Source: CALFVT01 sp964513675
GTDB lineage: Bacteria; Pseudomonadota; Alphaproteobacteria; Caulobacterales; Maricaulaceae
DNA: 64,000 nt
Assembly (NCBI GenBank): GCA_964513675.1
Contig: CAZEOD010000001.1
Span: 1-64,000 of the forward strand
Direction of reading: 5' to 3'
Made by a program: the position numbers and the translations under genes. The notes beneath the pieces are model-generated. The model saw only the letters and a program-made list of their open reading frames with translations, was not told the DNA's origin and searched no databases. Below, in pieces: positions 58,625-64,000 of this stretch; the first letter of the stretch is position 1; the number at the start of each line of letters is the position of its first letter.

Positions 58625-59050
58625 TTATCTGATCAGAGCTTGGGCATCCTGCTGGATGCGAGCGATCATGGCTTTAAGCCCATTTGAGCGCTGAGATGAG
58701 AGGTGCTCGGCGAGGCCAAGCTTTTTCATAATCGCATTAATATCGGTTTCAATGATTGCCTCTGCCGTTTGGCCCGAGAAAATCTCGATCATAATTGCGA
58801 CAAGTCCTTTGACGATATGGGCGTCACTATCGCCGCGGTAAAATAAGCGGCCTTGTCCAGTCTCATCAATATCTTGAACCAGCCAAACTTGGCTTACGCA
58901 CCCCTTCACGCGGGCCGTATCATTGCGCTCATCCGGTGATAATGCGGCTAAATCTTTGCCTAGATCAATCACATGCGTATAGCGGTCTTCCCAATCATCC
59001 ATGAAAGAAAAATCTTCGATGATACTCTGAATATGCGCCGGATATGTCAT
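58625..59050 (-). CDS. sufE: SufE-family cysteine desulfurase activator
   Basis: Accepts persulfide sulfur from SufS for Fe-S cluster assembly. 141 residues from ATG 59050 (the frame is open to 59092 but the family N-terminus is at MTYPAHIQSIIEDFSFMDDW). The acceptor Cys51 sits in VKGCVSQVWLV. AHIVKGLVAIMIEIFSGQTA and LGLAEHLSSQRSNGLKAMI complete the family pattern. The other suf genes are not in this window. Confidence 0.94.
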   Translation of the reverse strand: MTYPAHIQSIIEDFSFMDDWEDRYTHVIDLGKDLAALSPDERNDTARVKGCVSQVWLVQDIDETGQGRLFYRGDSDAHIVKGLVAIMIEIFSGQTAEAIIETDINAIMKKLGLAEHLSSQRSNGLKAMIARIQQDAQALIR

Positions 59051-59253
59051 TGTGACTTTCTGTTGGTTGCGCCGCCGAAATAAGAGCCCCAACGGCTAAA
59101 TTCAAGCCTTGTTCTGAAATTTAACCGAAGTGTCGCAAGTTTTAAAAATGGGAGCTTGGCGCGCCATATGCGCCTGATAAGAGAATTAACTCGATATTTA
59201 CCATAAAATTGCGCAATAATATAACTCAGTCTTTGTAATATGAGTTGCCGTAT

Positions 59254-60954
59254 ATGAATATGATATCACGCCGTTATGCCCTTGTTCCCGTTTGCCTTAT
59301 GTGGCTTGGAACGTTAGCGGCTGCTTTAATCGCTGCATCGTTTAGAGATTTAGGCTGGCATATAATCTGGCCAATTGCAGCCGTTGCTGCGGCTCCGGCT
59401 ATATTGGCCCTGATTTTAATACCCGTTTTACATAAAGAATGGGCGCAAATTCTTGTTATACTTGGATGGTTAGCTCTGGCGGTTGTCGCGGTTTTGGGCG
59501 TGTCATTCACGCCGATGGCAATTTTGTTCATGTGCGCGCCGGCAGCCGCCGCTTTGTTTGAGCGCGAGAAAGTTGTTGAGGCCATGGTTATGGCCGCTAT
59601 ATTGGCGGCGGTTTTATTCTATGCAGGGCAGCTTGGCCTCATCCCAGATAGCCTCACGGACGGACGGGCTAAGGATTGGGGGCAGCAGCTTGGTATTTTT
59701 GCGACATTGGCTTTCCTCGTTGGGAGTTTGATGGTCACGGCCTATAGCCGCGGTGAGTTGATGCAAAAAAGATTTACGCCAAGTGAGAGCGAGTTGGCCT
59801 CCAGTGAGATTGCGGCAAGCGAGAAGAATATATCCCCCGCCGCATCACTATCCGCAAGTTCACCCGCCGGCGTCAAAGGGTCTGCTGCGGATCTTGATAT
59901 GGTGCCGGGTGACTTTTTTATCTTAAATGCGCAAAACCATATCCAGCAGGTTAATCAAAATGCGCGTGAAAATTTTGATCTTTACGAACATGGCGGCGCC
60001 GAATTTACGACAATGCTAGGATTGCATGAGACCGGAGCGAAAAGTATTAGTGATTTGATTTCACGCGCCCGCAAAACTGGCGCTGAACAATCTGGGCATT
60101 TTTTAATGACCACAAATACAGAGACGCCAAATTATCTGCGCGTGACCGTGAGGCCATTAGATGATGGCCGCGCCGCTTTGTCGCTCCACAATCTGAATGA
60201 AACTCATCAAGAGATCAAACGCTTACAGCTCGATAAAGAAAAAGCCCGTCAGGATACCGAAGAAAAATCATTGTTTTTTGCGGGTGTGAGCCATGAGCTT
60301 CGCACGCCGCTCAATGCGATCATCGGCTTTTCTGATATGATGCGCTCGCGCTTGTTTGGGCCGCTTCCAAATAAATATGCAGAATATGCTGATATGATCC
60401 ACGATAGCGGACAGCATATGCTCGATTTAATTGGTGATGTTTTAGATATGAGTAAAGTTGAAGCTGGAAAATATGAGCTGAAATATGATCGTTTTCTGGT
60501 GGAGGATATTATTCGCAGTAGTCTGAAGATGGTACAGCCCACAGCGGATTCTGGTGAGGTTGCTTTGCAAGCCGATATGTCTGGGGGGGAGGATATGCTT
60601 ATACATGCCGACCGCCGTGCGCTGCGTCAAATATTGCTCAACCTGCTGACTAATGCGATTAAGTTTAGCCCTAAGGGCAGCATTATTCGAGCTGTTGCTG
60701 CGCCAATGGGCGATAAAATGCGTATATCTATTATTGACCAAGGGGCGGGGATGAGCCCTGAGTTTGTCAAACAAATTGGCCAGCCTTACATTCCGTCGGA
60801 TGAGAGTCATATTTCAGATACGCGGGGAACGGGATTGGGGCTAAGCCTTGTGAAGTCTTTGGTTGATTTACATAAGGGTCAAATGAGTGTTGATAGTCAA
60901 GTGGGACGCGGGACAACTATTCACATTGATCTTCCCATCGAGCATAATTCATAA
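59254..60954 (+). CDS. Membrane sensor histidine kinase, DivJ-like
   Basis: 566 residues. Six hydrophobic segments (about 8-165) form a membrane sensor, followed by a Ser/Ala-rich linker, a PAS-like domain (about 215-320, GDFFILNAQNHIQQVNQNAR), and a HisKA domain with phospho-acceptor His347 in VSHELRTPLNAIIGFSDMM. The catalytic ATPase domain shows N-box LNLLTNAIKFSP, G1 DQGAGMS and G2 GTGLGLSLVKSL. The stretch FGPLPNKYAEYADMIHDSGQ is close to DivJ/PleC-type cell-cycle kinases of Caulobacter relatives. A near-match CtrA site (TTAA-N7-TTTA, 59186-59200) lies upstream. Function as a DivK kinase is inference. Start could also be ATG 59260 or TTG 59245. Confidence 0.88.
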   Translation: MNMISRRYALVPVCLMWLGTLAAALIAASFRDLGWHIIWPIAAVAAAPAILALILIPVLHKEWAQILVILGWLALAVVAVLGVSFTPMAILFMCAPAAAALFEREKVVEAMVMAAILAAVLFYAGQLGLIPDSLTDGRAKDWGQQLGIFATLAFLVGSLMVTAYSRGELMQKRFTPSESELASSEIAASEKNISPAASLSASSPAGVKGSAADLDMVPGDFFILNAQNHIQQVNQNARENFDLYEHGGAEFTTMLGLHETGAKSISDLISRARKTGAEQSGHFLMTTNTETPNYLRVTVRPLDDGRAALSLHNLNETHQEIKRLQLDKEKARQDTEEKSLFFAGVSHELRTPLNAIIGFSDMMRSRLFGPLPNKYAEYADMIHDSGQHMLDLIGDVLDMSKVEAGKYELKYDRFLVEDIIRSSLKMVQPTADSGEVALQADMSGGEDMLIHADRRALRQILLNLLTNAIKFSPKGSIIRAVAAPMGDKMRISIIDQGAGMSPEFVKQIGQPYIPSDESHISDTRGTGLGLSLVKSLVDLHKGQMSVDSQVGRGTTIHIDLPIEHNS

Positions 60955-60987
60955 AGGCGCATAGCTTTTGCGGCAGCGTAAATGCGA

Positions 60988-61016
60988 AGGCTTTAAGCGC
61001 TGTCTGCTTTAAGCCT
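60988..61016. terminator. Bidirectional hairpin between convergent kinase and BcsB-like genes
   Basis: AGGCTTTAAGC (60988-60998) pairs with GCTTTAAGCCT (61006-61016) with a single central mismatch and a 7-base loop. AT-rich sequence follows on the plus strand but no strong T-run. It sits in the 67-base gap between two converging genes, where a shared terminator is expected. Confidence 0.5.
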
Positions 61017-61021
61017 ATTTA

Positions 61022-63607
61022 TTAATACCGTCTTTGGTGCGGTGATGCGAGCGATAGTAAAATAAGCCCAATAAAGACAAGACATAATAATGCGAGTATC
61101 GGCGAGGGTACAAATGCGGAGCTACCGTTCGCAACGCGCGCGTTATTGACTTTATTACCCCAGCTTTCGAAATTATTATAGGCATTGGCGCTCATTGTTT
61201 TAGCGGCTTTTACGCTGCTTGATACGGATGATTTTAACCCTGTAAAGTCTATTGTACTGGATGGTTTAAACAGCCCATTCGTGGTGAAGTTCTTTGAATT
61301 AAATGACCCGCGCAGGCCTATAGATTTCGGCGTCTCTGAGGTTTGAGCTGCAGGTATAAGAGGCTTAATTGCAGGCTTAATTACGGGTTTAATTCTTGGG
61401 ACGGGCACGATAGATATGTTCGCATCAGACATGTTTGCATCGTCGATCCTTGCATCAGGTGAGGCTTCAAAGAGTGATGCCCATTGTGCGCGCATTGACG
61501 CCCAGACTGAGACCGTTTTATCTTCTATGTCTATAGGGGGGGCGCTCCAGATATCACTTAAGCTATTGGCCCAATCCATGTTTAATTGGCTAAAGCCATC
61601 CCAGTTAAACACGCCCAAGCCGCCTAAGTTATTGGCCGATTTTTTCGCGGGTAAAGATCTTGGCTGGCCCGTTTGTACCATAAGGGCGGCATTATCATCC
61701 CACTGCGCGACACTGCCTTTCAGCATATTCCAGATAGTCGGGTTTAAAAGGTTATTGGCCGCCGTGTTAAAGCTGGCACCCGGCCGTGTTGTAATTACGC
61801 CAATCGTGCGGCGGCTTTTCATGTCATCATAAAGCGCGATAAGACCAGACGTATAACGCTTTGCATCGCGCCGAGCAGATGACGCCGCAAGTTCGAAGGC
61901 TTGCCGTTCATTCAGCGCAGCGACCTTTAATATACTGGCAATCTGTTGGTCTTCAATCTCTGGAATTTTCTGCCCATTTAAAGCGAGGCGCAAGGCTTTG
62001 GGTGCGCCCTCCAAGATTTTATTCATAGCATCAATTTTTGGCCCGATAATTAAGAGATTATCTGTTGGCGGTATAAGCGCGCGCGTGCCTTCTATATATT
62101 GGACCTGCGTCCATGCGCGGCCAGAAATATGCGCCAAGCGGCCTATAAGGCGCAAAGCGGCACGTTTATCCGTTTGATTGCGGCTCGTGCCATAGATCAC
62201 AACATCATCGGATGTTGCAAAGGGGCCGGAGCGCGCTGCGAAGTTAGACAAATCATTAATATTTTTATTAACGGGCTTTGAAAGCGTTATTTTAGAGCCA
62301 AGGCCAAAGCTAAGTCCGGGGCGCGTTTGCGCGACAGAACAAATATCAATTTGAGGCGATGGCCGTAAGTCAGGCTGAATTTGAATTTCATTATTAGAGC
62401 CAACCAAATAGCCTTCGGGGATATCAAACCGAACCGTTTTGCGCGATTTGTCTATTTGAGTTTGCCCGAGTTTGCGCCCATTCAGCGTGACGTTAACCGT
62501 GGAGTCTTTAGCAATGACATCATTACTATTAAGGCGCAAGGTTACCCGTCCTGTGCGCTGCGCGGCAAAGGGTGTATCAAAGTTAAAACTTTGCGGCGGC
62601 GTTAGCCATGAATTAACAGGCGCTAAAACTCCCGCATCTGATAGCTTATTAGCCGTTTTAAATTCGGCGCGACTGTTTGACAAAATAGGCTGTAAATTGA
62701 CTTCATTTGCGGTGGTCATCATGCGCCGCGTTAAAGGTAGCTTGTGCTGAGAAAAAGCATTGACCGACTCGCGAAGCTGCTCGGTTGTATCCCCTGTTAG
62801 AATAAGGCGGGGCGGGCGTTTTTCATCTAGAATAATCTGCGCGCCTTGGCTTAAGCGACCCTTTTCACTTCGTATATAAGGCAAGACATCAGAACGAAGC
62901 CCTGCGATAATATCAATATCATTACCAGAAAACGTATTTTTAAGCTTGGGCACAGCGCCGGCGCGTAGCGTTACGCCTTGTGTGATAAGGCTTTCATGAC
63001 GAAATGCCTCTTCACCCATAACTTTTAAACCAACATTCATTAAATTGGCATTGCTTTGCTGCCGCCAGACAGAGTCAAGGTCACGCAAGTTCAAATCCCG
63101 CGTCATATTGCGGCCATAGAACACAAGCAGTGAACGATCTTTGCTGATTTCCCATCCCGCACTATTTGGCCCGGCACATGTTGAGGAGGTGGTAATGCCC
63201 GAGAGATAAAGCTTATTGCCGCGGCGGCGGAGGTGTTTTTGTTCCAGCCTAACCCGCGCATCAAAACGCTGGCCTTGTGCTTTTAGGATAATCGGGTCTG
63301 AGCCATTAATCCGTAGCTGTAAATTCCGGCGGTGGCGGAGCTGACCTGTGGGGCTTGCGGATACAAGCAGCTCAACGTTGTCAACCCACACGGTTTCCGG
63401 CAGGTCAAAGGGAATAATGAGTTCATTGGTTTTCCAATCCAATATGGTTGGATTATTGCCGACCAGCGCTTCAACGTTGACCTTACTAATATGCTCAGCC
63501 GCCCCGACAGATGGCGCCATTGTCAATATAGCCGAGATAAGCCATATCGTTAGAAAACGGTAAGTAAGCTGCGCTGAACGACGTAAGAATGATATGTTTT
63601 GACCCAC
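61022..63607 (-). CDS. BcsB-like cyclic-di-GMP-pathway exopolysaccharide protein (orphan)
   Basis: About 861 residues from GTG 63607, where a clear signal peptide (ending SVGAAEH) begins and AAGGTG lies upstream; ATG 63688 is the alternative. BcsB is the periplasmic, membrane-anchored partner of cellulose synthase BcsA. Features are repeated beta-rich carbohydrate-binding-like parts (IIPFDLPETVWVDNVELLVS, PAGWEISKDRSLLVFYGRN-like region, VTLRLNSNDVIAKDSTVNVT, PEGYLVGSNNEIQIQPDLRP), a variable Pro/Lys-rich stretch (PRIKPVIKPAIKPLIP) and a final membrane helix (PILALLCLVFIGLILLSL). No bcsA or other cellulose gene is adjacent. The polymer is unknown. Confidence 0.72.
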   Translation of the reverse strand: MGQNISFLRRSAQLTYRFLTIWLISAILTMAPSVGAAEHISKVNVEALVGNNPTILDWKTNELIIPFDLPETVWVDNVELLVSASPTGQLRHRRNLQLRINGSDPIILKAQGQRFDARVRLEQKHLRRRGNKLYLSGITTSSTCAGPNSAGWEISKDRSLLVFYGRNMTRDLNLRDLDSVWRQQSNANLMNVGLKVMGEEAFRHESLITQGVTLRAGAVPKLKNTFSGNDIDIIAGLRSDVLPYIRSEKGRLSQGAQIILDEKRPPRLILTGDTTEQLRESVNAFSQHKLPLTRRMMTTANEVNLQPILSNSRAEFKTANKLSDAGVLAPVNSWLTPPQSFNFDTPFAAQRTGRVTLRLNSNDVIAKDSTVNVTLNGRKLGQTQIDKSRKTVRFDIPEGYLVGSNNEIQIQPDLRPSPQIDICSVAQTRPGLSFGLGSKITLSKPVNKNINDLSNFAARSGPFATSDDVVIYGTSRNQTDKRAALRLIGRLAHISGRAWTQVQYIEGTRALIPPTDNLLIIGPKIDAMNKILEGAPKALRLALNGQKIPEIEDQQIASILKVAALNERQAFELAASSARRDAKRYTSGLIALYDDMKSRRTIGVITTRPGASFNTAANNLLNPTIWNMLKGSVAQWDDNAALMVQTGQPRSLPAKKSANNLGGLGVFNWDGFSQLNMDWANSLSDIWSAPPIDIEDKTVSVWASMRAQWASLFEASPDARIDDANMSDANISIVPVPRIKPVIKPAIKPLIPAAQTSETPKSIGLRGSFNSKNFTTNGLFKPSSTIDFTGLKSSVSSSVKAAKTMSANAYNNFESWGNKVNNARVANGSSAFVPSPILALLCLVFIGLILLSLASPHQRRY

Positions 63608-63611
63608 TGGA

Positions 63612-63638
63612 GGACACCTTTTGGTTAATTCAGTGTCC
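63612..63638 (-). promoter_or_regulatory. Hairpin that could cover the ribosome site of the BcsB-like gene
   Basis: On the minus strand GGACAC (63638-63633) can pair with GTGTCC (63617-63612). The second arm overlaps the AAGGTG ribosome-binding sequence of GTG 63607. The stem is 6 to 7 bases with a 15-base loop, so stability is modest. Confidence 0.35.
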
Positions 63639-63711
63639 AAGGAGCAATAAAAGTGCCAGTTCAGGCGAGTTTCATGATAAAATTTCAATTTATTGGATGT
63701 ATAAAGATTAA

Positions 63712-64000
63712 ATGCTCCGCTTTCGCTTAAAACCCATCATATGGATTGATGCCCTTCGCCGGCGTGCGGAGGCTGCGGGCGCTTTTGTGATGATCCTGCA
63801 AAGCGGCGACCATGATGGCGGCAGTATCGCAATTCTGGTTGAGCGTGCTGATCGCGAAATCTCGCTTTATACGGCGCAAACTCAAATGGACGGCGCGCGC
63901 GCGTGGCATAAAGAGAGCGGGATTTCACCGCTGGAGCTGAAAGACCGGATGACGCGCTTGCAGCGGTTAGATGAAGATATGTGGGTGATTGAAATTTCGG
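63712..64000 (+). CDS. DUF1491 family protein (5' part, runs off the window)
   Basis: About 96 residues are visible from ATG 63712 to the window edge, without a stop. The start LRFRLKPIIWIDALRRRAEA, then AGAFVMILQSGDHDGGSIAI, and the late LQRLDEDMWVIEIS match the compact alphaproteobacterial DUF1491 family (usually about 110-120 residues), so only the last few residues should be missing. Function unknown. It is divergent from the BcsB-like gene over 104 bases. Confidence 0.8.
   Translation, partial: MLRFRLKPIIWIDALRRRAEAAGAFVMILQSGDHDGGSIAILVERADREISLYTAQTQMDGARAWHKESGISPLELKDRMTRLQRLDEDMWVIEIS

Noticed and set aside
59186..59200. TTAA-N7-TTTA upstream of the DivJ-like kinase as a CtrA site
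   Set aside because: One mismatch in the second half-site in an AT-rich gap; too weak to list as a feature, mentioned only in the kinase entry.

Overview
The window is a gene-dense stretch of an alphaproteobacterial chromosome, most likely from the Hyphomonadales/Caulobacterales side of the class. The evidence is a MucR/Ros regulator, DUF2336, DUF6456, DUF1491 and TIGR02301 proteins, a stand-alone DnaA C-terminal domain protein, a DivJ-like histidine kinase, and a perfect CtrA-type TTAA-N7-TTAA site beside several GANTC (CcrM-type) sites. The base composition looks only moderately GC-rich. Lipoproteins, alkane hydroxylase, a GH42 beta-galactosidase, a TonB system and an Mrp-type cation antiporter fit a marine or saline heterotroph, but that lifestyle is inference. 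I saw no transposase, integrase, phage gene or CRISPR array, and no gene-free stretch longer than about 300 bases.

Layout. 0-3.7 kb: KAS III-like ketoacyl synthase, Tag glycosylase and PPK2 (minus), then a YceI lipoprotein with a possible leader peptide. 3.7-7.5 kb: rfbB-rfbD-uup. 7.6-11.1 kb: a giant MscS-family channel. 11.1-15 kb: AlkB alkane hydroxylase with a divergent TetR regulator, then GH42. 15-20.2 kb: TIGR02301, Nudix, SRAP/YedK, YaaA, an FAD-linked hydroxyacid oxidase, TsaC and a second YceI lipoprotein. 20.3-25.6 kb: lepB, a histidine phosphatase, xseB, ispA, dxs and tlyA. 25.7-28.5 kb: three tandem glycine-zipper proteins with unrelated repetitive tails, each with its own terminator. 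28.6-37.1 kb: esterase, aroC, a mini J-domain protein, pdxH, two small membrane proteins, a coupled ATP-grasp/metallo-beta-lactamase pair and sppA.

37.3-44.6 kb: tRNA-Gln(TTG) and a complete TonB energisation cluster (DUF3450 x2, TtpC-type ExbB, ExbB, ExbD x2, TonB, TPR) with hairpins between some genes and paired cysteines in several periplasmic parts. 44.6-48.1 kb: oligopeptidase B and DUF2336. 48.3-56.3 kb: an Mrp/Mbh-like cation/proton antiporter operon (E, F, G, DUF4040, B, C and three antiporter-type ND subunits) that lacks a fused long MrpA and carries an unrecognised 124-residue membrane protein. 56.3-61 kb: a regulatory neighbourhood (MucR, PAS protein behind the CtrA/GANTC site, DnaA-C protein, DUF6456, SufE, DivJ-like kinase). 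61-64 kb: an orphan BcsB-like protein and the start of a DUF1491 gene.

The best candidates for something under-described are the glycine-zipper triad, the cysteine-paired TonB cluster with duplicated DUF3450, the split-A antiporter operon followed by mucR, and the ATP-grasp/MBL pair. Family calls come from reading motifs by eye; no database search was possible.
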